NCBI RefSeq assembly: GCF_014654895.1
Contig: NZ_BNBE01000002.1
Coordinates: forward strand, 62,001 to 126,000
Direction of reading: 5' to 3'
Length of the DNA: 64,000 nucleotides
Source of the DNA: Streptomyces filamentosus
Lineage (GTDB): Bacteria > Actinomycetota > Actinomycetes > Streptomycetales > Streptomycetaceae
This document shows positions 1 through 8,460 of this stretch, in pieces (position 1 is the first letter of the stretch; every line of letters begins with the position of its first letter). Under the pieces are notes generated by a model, which saw only the letters and a program-made list of their open reading frames with translations, was not told the origin of the DNA and made no database searches. A program made the translations under genes and the position numbers.

Positions 1-108
1 TCCCTCGGTGGGGGCGGCGGTGGCGGCGCCGATCGCTGCGCGGCGGGCGCTGATGGGGCGGGCCTGGACGAAGGAGGCGCCGGCGCCGAGGTTCTTGGCC
101 TTGCTCAC
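1..108 (-). CDS. ParB-like partition protein, N-terminal fragment
   Basis: Partial gene running off the left edge; only 36 codons are visible. A GTG at 106-108 overlaps the TGA stop of parA (105-107) in a GTGA arrangement, so the two are almost certainly translationally coupled. The visible residues (VSKAKNLGAGASF, then a stretch rich in Ala and Arg) resemble the flexible N-terminus of plasmid ParB-like proteins. No diagnostic domain is inside the window, so the assignment rests on position after parA. Confidence 0.55.
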   Translation of the reverse strand, partial: MSKAKNLGAGASFVQARPISARRAAIGAATAAPTEG

Positions 109-1352
109 TTGCTGATCTCCCGGGCGAGGGCGCGGAGGGCGACGGACTGTTCGCACCGGGGTGCGTAGGCGAGGAGGGGACGCTTGGCGCGGACGGCTTC
201 CTTCTGTTCCTTGAGGTCTCCGATGACGCCGACGACGCGCGGATCCTTTATGTCCATCCAGGACTGGAGGGAGGAGGTCGCGATGTATCCGCGGCGGGCG
301 TCGTAGTGGTTCACGACGAGGCCGAGGTAGTCGATGTCGAGGGCGAGGTCGGCGCGCATGTCTTCGATCTGCGAGGTGAGCAGACCGTAGGCGTCGGCGC
401 TGCTGTCTTCGGCCTGGACGACGATGAGGACCCCGGAGTTTCCGGTTTCCTCGTTGTCTCGGCGGCGTCCGTAGTAGGAGGCGGCGTCCATGCTGAGACC
501 GAGGCTCGGGGGGCAGTCGATGAGGATGACGTCGTAGTCGGCTTCGACTGCGCGAAGGGCTCGTTCGAGGGCGGCTTCGCGGGCGCGGACGGAGGCGAGG
601 CGGACGTCGAGGAGGAAGGCGTCGGTGCAGGCGGGCAGGAGATGGAGCCTGTTGCCGAAGCGGTCTTCGTCCACGGCGACGATGAGGTCTGCCAGTTCGC
701 CCTTGGCTTCTCCGGCCATGTGGTTGGTGAGGGAGTCACCGTTCATGGGGAGCGGTTCGTGGCCGAGCTGCTTGGTGAGGTGGCTTTGGGGGTCGAAGTC
801 GACGAGGAGGACGCGCTGTCCGAGACCGGGGAGGTCTTCCAGGGCAAGCGGGTCTTCGGGGCGATTGTGGTCGTCGAGCAGTGCGGCAAAGTGCTTGGAA
901 ACGCGCACGGGGACGAGGGCTGCAGGGTTTTCCGCGAGGGCTTCGCCGAGGCCAGCGGTGATGGCGGTCTTGCCGACGCCGCCCTTCTGGTTGCAGACGA
1001 CGATGCGTCGGACTGTCGCGGGGCGCTTGACCTCGGGCACGGGGTTGCTGTCAAGCCAGAGAGTGACGGCCTGGGCGATGCCCTGAGTGAGGGAGACTCC
1101 GCGGTCCTTGCAGTCGTCCCGGAAGCCGTCCCACAGTTCGGCGGGAAGGAAGGTGGCGTAGGTCTCCGCGCCAGCGGTGTCGACGGGGGCGGGGTTCGAA
1201 CCCAGGCCGCGCCAGGCGGTGATGCCGGCTTCGACCGCGTTCTGCATGTCGAGGCCGTGGAGAGCGGCACGGACCTTAAGGTCCTGCCGGAGGGTGCTGG
1301 TGAGTTTGGTGACGACCTTCTCGCGGTCGCCGCCCGTGTCAGGTGACGTCAT
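105..1352 (-). CDS. parA: ParA-type partition ATPase with two N-terminal RHH-like segments
   Basis: A 415-residue ParA/MinD-family ATPase for plasmid segregation. The deviant Walker A motif NQKGGVGKT lies at about residues 121-129. LLVDFDPQSH (Walker A') and VILIDCPPSLG (Walker B) follow, with an insertion of about 40 residues between Walker A and A'. Ahead of the ATPase, residues ~15-48 and ~64-101 both read as ribbon-helix-helix segments: a short alternating strand, then two amphipathic helices split by a GL/D or RG/V turn. The ATG at 1352 was chosen because it begins MTSPDTGG, just before the first RHH-like segment; ATG/GTG codons further upstream remain possible. Three palindromes at 1429-1537 lie upstream and are likely operators or centromere sites. 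Confidence 0.88.
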   Translation of the reverse strand: MTSPDTGGDREKVVTKLTSTLRQDLKVRAALHGLDMQNAVEAGITAWRGLGSNPAPVDTAGAETYATFLPAELWDGFRDDCKDRGVSLTQGIAQAVTLWLDSNPVPEVKRPATVRRIVVCNQKGGVGKTAITAGLGEALAENPAALVPVRVSKHFAALLDDHNRPEDPLALEDLPGLGQRVLLVDFDPQSHLTKQLGHEPLPMNGDSLTNHMAGEAKGELADLIVAVDEDRFGNRLHLLPACTDAFLLDVRLASVRAREAALERALRAVEADYDVILIDCPPSLGLSMDAASYYGRRRDNEETGNSGVLIVVQAEDSSADAYGLLTSQIEDMRADLALDIDYLGLVVNHYDARRGYIATSSLQSWMDIKDPRVVGVIGDLKEQKEAVRAKRPLLAYAPRCEQSVALRALAREISK

Positions 1353-1428
1353 GGACGTCACTGTACTAACTAAATAGATCAACATCCGCCGATGACACGT
1401 TAGCAAGGTTACTAATTTTTTTCGGGGG

Positions 1429-1537
1429 TATCACGGCGTGATACCCCCTCACCCACTCCGAGCGCCTCACTGACCTATCACGCCGTGATACCCCCACATC
1501 CATCACGGATGGTCGCCCGACCTATCACGCCGTGATA
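1429..1537. promoter_or_regulatory. Three 15-bp palindromes at exact 47-bp spacing upstream of parA
   Basis: TATCACGSCGTGATA occurs at 1429-1443, 1476-1490 and 1523-1537; only the central base changes (G, C, C). The start-to-start distance is 47 bp both times. The first copy is further flanked by GGGGG and CCCCC. A related imperfect palindrome (CCATC-ACG-GATGG) sits at 1500-1512. Position 80-185 bp upstream of parA suggests an autoregulatory operator and/or a parS-like centromere. The DNA-binding partner could be the RHH-like N-terminus of ParA or the ParB-like protein. Confidence 0.8.
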
Positions 1538-1579
1538 ACTCGCTAGGCTGCTCCGCGGAAGTTCGTGGTGGGACGTTGA

Positions 1580-2633
1580 TCAGGCGGTCTTGAGCGGGGT
1601 GCCTTCGTAAGTCCATCGGTAGGGCTTGGTGGTCTCGTTGCGCCCGATGACGTAGGTCTCCACCTTCTCGAGCAGGTCGTCACGGCTGGGAAAGTCGCCA
1701 CGCCGCACGACCCGGCGGGTGAAGGCGGAGAAGAACAGTCCGAACTGGTTGAGCCAGGAGACGTGCGGCGGGGTCCGGCGGACGTGCCAGCGCGGGTGCG
1801 CGGCCAGCCGCGCCTGGGTGCGCTTGGCGGTGGGGGAGGAGCCGTTGTCGAACACGATGTGGGTCTCTTTGCCAGGAGCGATCGCCCGGTCGACCTGGTC
1901 CAGGAAGGCGGTGAAGGTCGCCACGTTGTTGCGAGCGATCACCTCAGCGAGGACCTCACCGGTACGCCCGTCGAGAGCGGCGACGAGGGATGCGGTGCCG
2001 TGACGCCGGTACTCGAACTCTTGCCGAGAGGTTTCACCGGGCGTGCGGGACGACTGGGATGGCGGCGTGAACGGGCGGCGATCGCAGTCTTCTCGTCAAT
2101 GGAGAGCACCACTGCCCCTCCGGCGGATCAAGGTAGAGGGCGCACACCCCGGACGCTCCCTGCCAGAATTCGGGGGTATCCCGGCGGGTGAGCCAGCCCC
2201 AGACCTTGTGCAGCTTCAGGTCCAGACCGGCCAGGACTCGGCCGACTTGGGAGGCGGAGACCGACACCGAGCAGGCATCGGCCACATGCTGGGCGATGGC
2301 CCGGCACGACCAGGTCACCTCCGGATGCGGCGGCCTGCTGGTTGCTGTGGCCACGATCGCCACGCGGACCTCGGGCCCGTAGATCTTCGGCCGCCCCGAC
2401 CGTTCGGCGTCCCGCAAGCCGTTCAGGCCCAGTGCGGCGAACCGCCCGCGCCATTTGCGCACCGTGTTCCCGCTGACCTCGAACTGCCTGGTGATCGCGC
2501 CATTGGCGACTCCGTTCGCTGCCGCGAGGACAATCCGGGCCCGCAGCACCGCCCGCACCAGTTGCTCGCGGACCTTCGAACCGATCGCCACCGCCACCGC
2601 TGCCCCCGCCCGTCGTCCACCCTCCACGGCCAA
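1580..2633 (-). pseudogene. IS630-family transposase, disrupted by two single-base deletions
   Basis: The N-terminal part (2633 down to about 2110) has the helix-turn-helix/winged-helix region, including FEVSGNTVRKWRGRF. The C-terminal part (1942-1580) has the DDE_3 features HIVFDNGSS and the ending KPYRWTYEGTPLK. Reading frame is lost at a C run near 2115-2118 (restored if one base is added, giving LSIDEKTA) and again at 2039-2041 (restored by one base, giving EFEYRRHGTASLVAALDG). The span of 1054 bp plus two bases equals 352 codons, so only these two lesions are needed. Either a decayed transposase or homopolymer errors. Confidence 0.8.
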
Positions 2634-2829
2634 CGAGCATGGCGGCCGGCCGCCGCACCCGGCAGGATGGGCCCGTGCCGAAGAACCCCCCCCGGAATCG
2701 ATGCAGCACCACCTGCGCCTGCGTCTGAACCGCCACGCCCGCGCATGCTGACCTCACGTAGACGCCATCAGGGTCCGCTTCCGCACAGGATTCGCCTACG
2801 TAGCAGCCGAGCTGCCCGGCGAAAAGAGC

Positions 2830-3555
2830 TTGCCGTTGTGCCGACTGCGCTTCACCGGTGTGCTGCACACCTGGGGCTTCGCCCTCTATCTGGCCAGCAC
2901 CGACAGCTACCGGGACAACATCCTGCCCAGCGGACTGCCAGCCGGCGCCCCGGAGGAAGCCCTCGACTGCGCAGGCGATCTCTACCTCAACACTCTCGCG
3001 CCAGCCATCCGGGTGCCGACAGGACTCGTCGTCCTCGTCGGCCCACCAGCCTCGGGCAAGACCAGCTTCGTCCGGGCATTGATCGCGCGCCGACAGATCG
3101 ACGCGGAAGCCGTGGTGTCCAGCGACGAGATCCGCGCGGAGCTCTTCGGCACCTCACCCGCGGAAGCAGTATCCGACGCGGCGGACGCACGGATCTTCGA
3201 AGAACGCGACCACAGGATCGCCGCCCGGCTCGCCGCCGGACAAACAGCAGTCGCCGAGTCAACGAACGTCACGCCGCAGGCACGCGCACGACTCATCGCC
3301 ATCGCCAGGCACTTCAACGCCCCGGTGACCATGCTGCGATTCAATCCGGACGTCACCGACCTCCTCCAGCAATACACCGAGCGAGGCCGCACAGACCTCA
3401 CCGCCGCGGACGTCCGTGCCTACGCCTCCATCATGACCCGGGACGCCGGCGCCGATCAGCTCCGCTCCGAGGGCGCAACCACCGTCCACGATGTCCCCGG
3501 ACGCCGCCAAGCGACCACGCCCGCCGAAGCCGCCGCCCACTTCTCCTTCGCCTGA
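2830..3555 (+). CDS. P-loop kinase-like protein (zeta-toxin / polynucleotide-kinase type), possibly fused to a gene remnant
   Basis: The C-terminal ~180 residues form an AAA/P-loop kinase: Walker A GPPASGKTS, a following SSDEIR segment typical of zeta-toxin/Pnk-like kinases, ERDHR and the helix TNVTPQARARLI. The first ~60 residues (WGFALYLASTDSY, LPSGLPAG, EEALDCAGDLYLN) match a different protein type often seen as a stand-alone Streptomyces hypothetical, and its reading continues upstream of the ATG to about 2758. The ORF may thus be an accidental in-frame fusion. An alternative kinase-only start is the GTG at 3013 (VPTGLVVLVG). No antitoxin gene is evident. It lies inside the IS630 ends and is cargo rather than transposition machinery. 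Confidence 0.65.
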   Translation: MPLCRLRFTGVLHTWGFALYLASTDSYRDNILPSGLPAGAPEEALDCAGDLYLNTLAPAIRVPTGLVVLVGPPASGKTSFVRALIARRQIDAEAVVSSDEIRAELFGTSPAEAVSDAADARIFEERDHRIAARLAAGQTAVAESTNVTPQARARLIAIARHFNAPVTMLRFNPDVTDLLQQYTERGRTDLTAADVRAYASIMTRDAGADQLRSEGATTVHDVPGRRQATTPAEAAAHFSFA

Positions 3556-3705
3556 CACATCCGACGTGTCCAGACCTGCCTTCAGACACCCCACCACGAA
3601 CTTCCGCAGAGCAGCACTAGCGGGTCATTCGTCACGGCATAGCCCGGTCGGGCTAGGGCCTGTCCGGTGAGTCGGCAGGGGCCCCTCGCCTTCTAGGCTG
3701 GCGTC

Positions 3706-4224
3706 ATGGACAACGGGCTCGCTCGCGAGGAAAGCGCCTTCATCAACTTTCGACGCTACGCCCGGGATCCGAAGGAGCACGGGTTTCGGTGGGTTGACAT
3801 CAAGCAGCTGCGCTTCTCTGCGGAGTCGGTCGACGATAGAGGGCTGCTTGCCGCACTGATTGGGCACGAGCAGTTCCGGGACGACTATGCAGGTGGTGGA
3901 GTGCTTCCGGACGGCCCTCGGCACGGTCCGTATTGGCTGCGGTTGATCACTCCTGATCTCTATGAGTCCATCAGCCAGGAGAAGGCTCTGCAGATCCTGC
4001 GGGAGTGGGTGGATCCGCTCTGGGACGTGCCCACCGAGCTGGAGGCAGATCTGCAGCAAGAAGTGTTCGCCCGCGTAGCCGCAGCCGATGGCATCTACTA
4101 CCTCAGCGAACTCGATGATGAGGCAACTCATGACTGGGGACGCGTGCACGACTACTTTCACGAGTTCGTGCTCGTCGACCGCTCGGCTGAGCGGATCACG
4201 CTCATCGTCGCCGCCGACGACTGA
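3706..4224 (+). CDS. Hypothetical protein carried inside an IS5-type element
   Basis: A 172-residue acidic soluble protein with no signal peptide or membrane segment. Function not recognised. Visible features are an N-terminal FINFRRYARDPKEHGFRWVD segment, a central HGPYWLRLITPDLY segment and an acidic C-terminus with WGRVHDYFHEFVLVDRS. The ATG follows only about 50 bp of DNA after the outer IS end, with no clear Shine-Dalgarno, so it may be leaderless. It converges on the transposase with 36 bp between stop codons, and those 36 bp hold the degenerate internal IS end. Confidence 0.6.
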   Translation: MDNGLAREESAFINFRRYARDPKEHGFRWVDIKQLRFSAESVDDRGLLAALIGHEQFRDDYAGGGVLPDGPRHGPYWLRLITPDLYESISQEKALQILREWVDPLWDVPTELEADLQQEVFARVAAADGIYYLSELDDEATHDWGRVHDYFHEFVLVDRSAERITLIVAADD

Positions 4225-4234
4225 GGCAACCACC

Positions 4235-4254
4235 GGGCCATCCGCTGCGGCGGC
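4235..4254. repeat. Degenerate internal copy of the IS5 left end
   Basis: GGGCCATCCGCTGCGGCGGC aligns with the outer left end at 3656 (GGGCCTGTCCGGTGAGTCGGC) at about 16 positions with a one-base gap. It sits between the cargo gene stop and the transposase stop, where the left end of a simple IS427-type element would be. Confidence 0.45.
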
Positions 4255-4259
4255 TGACA

Positions 4260-5140
4260 TCAGTGGCGGAGCCACAACCGAATCGCCGTAAGAGTAACCG
4301 TGCCGTGGAAGACGTAGGCCCTCTTGTCATAGCGAGTCGCCACGGCTCTGGAGCCCTTGAGCGCGTTGAAACAACGCTCGACTTCGTTCCTCCTTTTGTA
4401 GGTAGTGCTGTCGAAGCCGGTCGGCCGCCCACCGTGGCTACCGCGTCGTTGGCGGTTGACCTTCTGATTCTTCGGCTCAGGGATGGTGTGCTTGATCTGG
4501 CGTCGACGCAGGTAGCTGTGGTTCCGGCGAGAGCTGCACGCCTTATCGCCACACACATGGTCCGGTCGCGTTCGCGGGTGACCGCCAGCTGAGGGAGGGA
4601 CTCGAACACGATCTATAACGTTGATCAACTGTGGCGCGTCACCCCATTGCCCGCGAGTGATCAGAACAGCCAATGGGCGGCAGCTTCCATCACTCGCCAG
4701 ATGGATTTTCGTCGTGAGACCACCCCGTGACCGGCCGAGCGCCTCATCAAGGCGATGCGCGGCCGGACGGCGCCGGCACCCCAGCAGCCTGGGCACGCGG
4801 TGATGAGCCCCGGCAGCATGCTGATGGGCGCGGCACACCGTCGAATCCACGCTCACCACACTCCAGTCGATTCGCCCCTCGACGTCGGCGTCCGCCTGGA
4901 CCGTCCGTAGGACACGCTCCCACGTGCCATCCGCGGACCACCTGCGATGGTGGCCATAGACCGTTTTCCACTTCCCGAAGCGGATCGGAAGATCTCGCCA
5001 CGGCAGACCGGTTCGCTGTCGGAGCAAGATCCCGTTGATCACGCGTCGATGACACTGCCAACGTCCTCCTCGCCCAACGTTTTGAGCAGACTGGGTTCGA
5101 GTCGAGCCCACTCGTCATCAGAAAGATCACCCCGCCCCAT
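4260..5140 (-). CDS. IS5-family transposase, two frames joined by a -1 shift
   Basis: The N-terminus (ATG at 5140; MGRGDLSDDEWARLEP) is in one frame and the rest (from about 5080 to 4260; GRGGRWQCHRRVINGILLRQ, then TGLPWRDLP) is offset by -1. The crossover lies near a CTCAAAACG stretch at about 5075. IS427-group transposases often use programmed -1 frameshifting, so this may be functional, but a one-base deletion looks the same. The DDE domain is intact in one frame: SVVSVDSTVCRAHQHAAGA, LGRSRGGLTTKIHLA, YKRRNEVERCFNALKGSRA and the ending LTAIRLWLRH. Confidence 0.8.
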
Positions 5141-5206
5141 ACCGGACAGAACGACCGGCCGCCAGGCCGGTTACCTGACCTATCGGACAGGCCCTAACCT
5201 TCTGCC

Positions 5207-5734
5207 GTGGACATCTACTTCGATCCGGTGCCTCTGCTCGGCGATGCGCGCGGAGAGTTCCTGGGGCAGTGGTCGGAGCGGAAGTGGCTCAACGTGCCCG
5301 GACCGTTCTACGGGGCTGACACCGACAACTGCGGCACGGGCCGTATCCACGCCCCAGAGCTCGTACTCTACGAGGCCGACTACTTCACCGAGTACGTGTA
5401 CCGGCAGCCCCGGACGCCGGAGGAGCTTCAGCATTTGGTCGATGCAGCGGAGGCTGAGGCCTTCTCCGGCTACGGCTGTGACGGCGACACCCACTGGACA
5501 CCGTCAGCGGTCCGGGAATGGTGGCGCGATCGAGGGCGGATCGCCGAGTATCTGGCGGACCGGCGGTCGGACTGGAAGGCCGACGACGTGAAGGCCGGGC
5601 AAGGTGTGGCCGCCGCCGCCCTGGAGTATGCCGACTACCTCGGCGGCGAGCTGGCATCGCACCTCCGCGTCTATCTCTTCTGGCTTGAGGAGCGACGTTC
5701 TCCCACAGGTGCGGACCGACTGCCGCAGCTCTGA
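5207..5734 (+). CDS. Hypothetical protein between tandem IS5-type units
   Basis: A 175-residue protein starting at GTG 5207, only 11 bp after the right end of the preceding IS5 element, so transcription is probably leaderless or driven from the IS end. It begins MDIYFDPVPLLGDARGEFL and contains NVPGPFYGADTDNC, EYVYRQPRTPEEL and HWTPSAVREWWRDRGR. This resembles a conserved Streptomyces hypothetical protein, but I know no function for it. No membrane segments. Its stop lies 10 bp before the stop of the convergent IS5 transposase, the same cargo-versus-transposase geometry as in the preceding element. Confidence 0.6.
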   Translation: MDIYFDPVPLLGDARGEFLGQWSERKWLNVPGPFYGADTDNCGTGRIHAPELVLYEADYFTEYVYRQPRTPEELQHLVDAAEAEAFSGYGCDGDTHWTPSAVREWWRDRGRIAEYLADRRSDWKADDVKAGQGVAAAALEYADYLGGELASHLRVYLFWLEERRSPTGADRLPQL

Positions 5735-5744
5735 CGGCTGTGCG

Positions 5745-6630
5745 TCAGTCGCAGAGCCAGAGACGGATCGCGGCAACGGTCACGGTGCCGTGGAAGACGT
5801 AGGCGCGCTTGTCGTAGCGCGTTGCCACGGCGCGGAAGCCCTTCAGCTTGTTGATCAGGCGTTCGACCTCGTTGCGGCGCTTGTAGGCGGCGCGGTCGAA
5901 GGCGGGCGGGCGGCCACCCGCCTGGCCCCGGGCCAGCCGGTGGCCCACCTGGTCCCTCTTCTCCGGGATGCTGTGCGGGATTTGGCGTCTGCGCAAGTAG
6001 ATGCGTATGCGGCGGCAGCTGTAGGCCTTATCGGCGCTCAGTGCGTCCGGGCGCGTGCGGGGATGGCCGCCGCCCGGCCGGGGAACTCACACCTCGGCCA
6101 TGACCTGCTCGAACAGGCTCCCGTCGTGGGCTTGACCGGGAGTGATGAGCAGGCCGAGCGGGCGGCGACCACCTTCGCCGGCAAGATGAATCTTGCTCGT
6201 CAGGCCGCCACGGGATCGCCCGAGTCCCTCGTCGGTGCGATGACGGGCCGGAACTGCCCCCCTTTTTTGAGCCGATGGTCGGGCGGCCTTCCTTGCGCCT
6301 GCGGCATGTTGGTGGGCGCGACAGGTGGTTGAGCCGACACCGACCTGGCTCCAGTCCAGACGGCCCTCCGCGTCGGCACGGGCCTGGACCGCTTTCAGGA
6401 TCCGGGCCCAGGTCCCATCCGCCGACCAGCGACGATGGCGTTCATACACGGTCTTCCACTTCCCGTAACGCATAGGCAGATCCCGCCAGGGGACGCCCGT
6501 GCGCTCACGGAAGTAGATGCCCGTTCAACACACGACGGTGGTCACTCCACTGCCCGCCCCGCCCACCATGGGAAGGCAGGAGCGGCAAGAGCCGAGCCCA
6601 TTGCTCGTTCGTCAGATCGCCACGTCCCAC
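5745..6630 (-). pseudogene. IS5-family transposase, multiply frameshifted
   Basis: Start GTG at 6630 (VGRGDLTNEQWARLLPLLP). The reading then needs at least two changes of frame: the middle (about 6473-6087) has KWKTVYERHRRWSADGTW, HQHAAGARKAARPS and LGRSRGGLTSKIHLAGEGG, and the C-terminus (5996-5745) has RLINKLKGFRAVATRYDKRA and AIRLWLCD. A run of six A and six G lies near 6262-6273, a plausible natural slippage site, but an additional stop at 6087 makes the copy likely dead. The right IS end (GGCCGTGTCCGGTGA, read inward) is at 6676-6696, followed by TA 6697-6698. Confidence 0.75.
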
Positions 6631-6643
6631 GCCGCCCTAACGA

Positions 6644-6991
6644 TCAAGGAGTGCGACCCGGTTCCAAGGTCGAATGACGATTCACCGGACACGGCCTAGA
6701 ACCGCTTTCCTCGCCAGAGGCTTCACTGCGCGGACGCAGCCTGTGCCGCGCCGCGTCCAGACGCTCCGCATAGTCTGCCGCGAAGATCCCGGGCAAGGAC
6801 TTGTCCAGCGTCCCCGCCAGCCTGTGAATCGGAGCCCACACCGCTTCATCGTCGACAAGACGGCTGAGGTCTGTCATCTGCACCCGCTCAAGCCAGTCCG
6901 ACAGGACCAGCGCCTCATCCGGGGTGAGTTTGATGATGATCTGCTCGTTCTCCACGATCAGAACATACTCGCGCGCCAGGGACGGGCGCAC
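6644..6991 (-). CDS. Small conserved hypothetical protein, C-terminus replaced by IS end
   Basis: Starts at GTG 6991. The core (LIVENEQIIIKLTPDEALVL, then WLERVQMTDLSRLVDDEAVW and HRLAGTLDKSLPGIFAADY) resembles a conserved small Streptomyces protein of unknown function. The last ~15 codons are read from the IS5 right end and adjoining DNA (6696 downward), so the natural C-terminus has been cut by that insertion and replaced by an IS-encoded tail. Expression is possible but the native protein is altered. Confidence 0.55.
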   Translation of the reverse strand: MRPSLAREYVLIVENEQIIIKLTPDEALVLSDWLERVQMTDLSRLVDDEAVWAPIHRLAGTLDKSLPGIFAADYAERLDAARHRLRPRSEASGEESGSRPCPVNRHSTLEPGRTP

Positions 6992-7201
6992 TCACCTCAG
7001 TACCCGAACCTGCCCCTGTTGCCCCAACTGGACTGAGACAAGTCCCGCCCGCCGTCTCACTCCATCTGAAGCGCACCTGGCCACAGACCTCCCCCTGCCT
7101 CACATCGACTGAGACAGGGCACATAGGCAGCTGCCCGGAGTGCGGCGAGAGCCGAGATGGGCGAATCTGGGAGGTGCGGGAGACAAGGACGGTGAGGGGC
7201 G

Positions 7202-7840
7202 ATGCTGAAACCCTTCGCGAAACACATGGGAACTTGGGGTGTAGTGGCCTGCGCCTCTCTCGGCCTGTTGACAGGCTGCAGTGGGGGCCAGGACGGAGAC
7301 AGCTGGAGACAAGAGCAACTGCGGGCTCCGTCTCCCCCTCCAAAGTCCACCTCGGCTTCTCCAGCTGCTCCCACCCTCACTGCGGGCGAGACGGTCTCGG
7401 TGGTGACCAGCCCCAGCGACCTCCTCGACATTCCAGGAGGCTTTGCGGACATCACCCTGGTCAGCATCAAGGCGGCCAGAACCGTTACGGATTCTCATAC
7501 GGGCTCCACCGTCAACGCCGAGCCGGGTAAGCAGTTCGTCTGTCTAGAGTTCAAGATCAAGAACACTGGTGAGACCAAGTTCGACACCTATCCCTTCGCG
7601 CACGCCGACTGGACAGGTAAGGATGGAGAGGTACAGGGCCTCGGTCACGTCCTGGCGATTGAGTGCGAGGACCTTGGCCAGCAGGGGGACGTCTTCACCA
7701 ATCAGCCGGAGCCTGGCCCCGGGCAGTTCGTGCGTGGCACGATCCCTCTGAGCGTGCCCAGTACGCAGTCAGGTCGGATCGAGTTTTCCGACCGGGCAGA
7801 CGTCCCTCTCGTGTACGTAGAGACCAGCCCGCTGCGATGA
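7202..7840 (+). CDS. Secreted lipoprotein with DUF4352-like domain
   Basis: A 212-residue protein with a type II signal sequence: Lys-containing start, hydrophobic stretch (VVACASLGLL) and lipobox LLTGC, so lipidation at the Cys near residue 26. A Ser/Pro/Ala-rich spacer (residues ~42-60) precedes a beta-rich domain containing ITLVSIKAARTV, FVCLEFKIKNTGE and FVRGTIPLSVP, which resembles the DUF4352 immunoglobulin-like fold of actinobacterial lipoproteins. Probably anchored on the outer membrane leaflet. Ligand unknown. An ATG with a purine-rich leader supports this start. Confidence 0.75.
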   Translation: MLKPFAKHMGTWGVVACASLGLLTGCSGGQDGDSWRQEQLRAPSPPPKSTSASPAAPTLTAGETVSVVTSPSDLLDIPGGFADITLVSIKAARTVTDSHTGSTVNAEPGKQFVCLEFKIKNTGETKFDTYPFAHADWTGKDGEVQGLGHVLAIECEDLGQQGDVFTNQPEPGPGQFVRGTIPLSVPSTQSGRIEFSDRADVPLVYVETSPLR

Positions 7841-7955
7841 TCTGCCCCCTGTCTCTGTCCTCTCCCACCTCTATGACTCATCGGACCCAAAACGCAAAAA
7901 GGCCGGCGCCCACGCACGTTCGCGCGGACACAGGCCTTGGGCATGGCGGTGGAAG

Positions 7956-8460
7956 TCAGCGAGCCCAGGTGGCCTGGAGGTCCCGGTCAGGATCGGGCAT
8001 CGCGGCTGCGGTCGCCAGCGCGGCGGGGTGCCTCATGGCGGGGGCAGGGACGGCGCCGGGCGCATCCTGCCGAGCCCAGGCGAGGTGCCAGGTCCCAGTG
8101 GGGTGGCGGTGGATCGTGGTGTGCGCGTGGACGGCACGCGGGATGCGGGGGATGACCTCAGCAGGGTCGTCGCCGGGGTAGAGGCACCAGCGGGTCCAGG
8201 TGTGGACCCGCTGCCATGTAGAGGGCGGCTGCGTGGATGGTGGTGGCCCAGCGGTGCTGTCCGAGTAGAAGGAAGAGCGCAGGGTGGTCCCCGGGGTCGG
8301 CGTCCGGGGCGGGCAGGCCGGTGATGTGCAGGCCGCCGAGGACCGGGGTGAAGCCGAGGACGGCCGGGTCCTGGTCAGGGGTCCAGATCCGTTCTGCGGG
8401 GTGCGTGGTGCAGCCGTCGCCCAGGCTGGTTGCGAGGTCGTGCAGGCCGGTGGTGGTCAT
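7956..8460 (-). pseudogene. Hypothetical gene with one extra base (frameshift near 8200)
   Basis: Starts ATG 8460 (MTTTGLHDLATSLGDG), overlapping the upstream small ORF in an ATGA arrangement. The first frame stops near 8158. Dropping one base around 8205-8215 restores a reading of about 168 codons to a TGA at 7956-7958, with HTWTRWCLYPGDDPAEVIP and an Ala/Arg-rich end. Total length 505 bp is one base over a multiple of three. It looks like an accessory gene of integrative or plasmid elements, but I do not recognise a function. Confidence 0.5.

Larger units (their letters stand above)
1544..3619. mobile_element. IS630-type element with an extra P-loop kinase gene between its ends
   Basis: The left end (1544-1572) and right end (3590-3619) are inverted copies that differ by one gap and one substitution over 30 positions; both share GCGGAAGTTCGTGGTGGG and carry TA at the outer edge, the usual IS630 target. 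Inside are a frameshifted IS630 transposase on the minus strand and a P-loop kinase-like gene on the plus strand. At about 2.07 kb it is roughly twice a simple IS630. A weak internal right-type end may survive near 2705-2720 (GCAGCACCA next to the transposase 5' side). Confidence 0.75.
3654..5196. mobile_element. IS5-family (IS427-like) element carrying a 172-residue cargo gene
   Basis: The outer ends begin GGGCCTGTCCG on both sides (3656 inward; 5194 inward on the opposite strand), match at 16 of the first 21 positions, and are each flanked by TA (3654-3655, 5195-5196), the typical IS427-group target duplication. Between them are a plus-strand gene of unknown function and a minus-strand IS5 transposase. 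A degenerate left-type end lies at 4235-4254, directly after the transposase stop. The minimal IS would therefore be 4235-5194 (960 bp, normal size) and the cargo lies outside it. Confidence 0.72.

Noticed and set aside
2043..3620. 525-codon plus-strand frame
   Set aside because: Overlaps the IS630 transposase in antisense and the kinase in another frame; Arg/Pro-rich and crosses the IS end.
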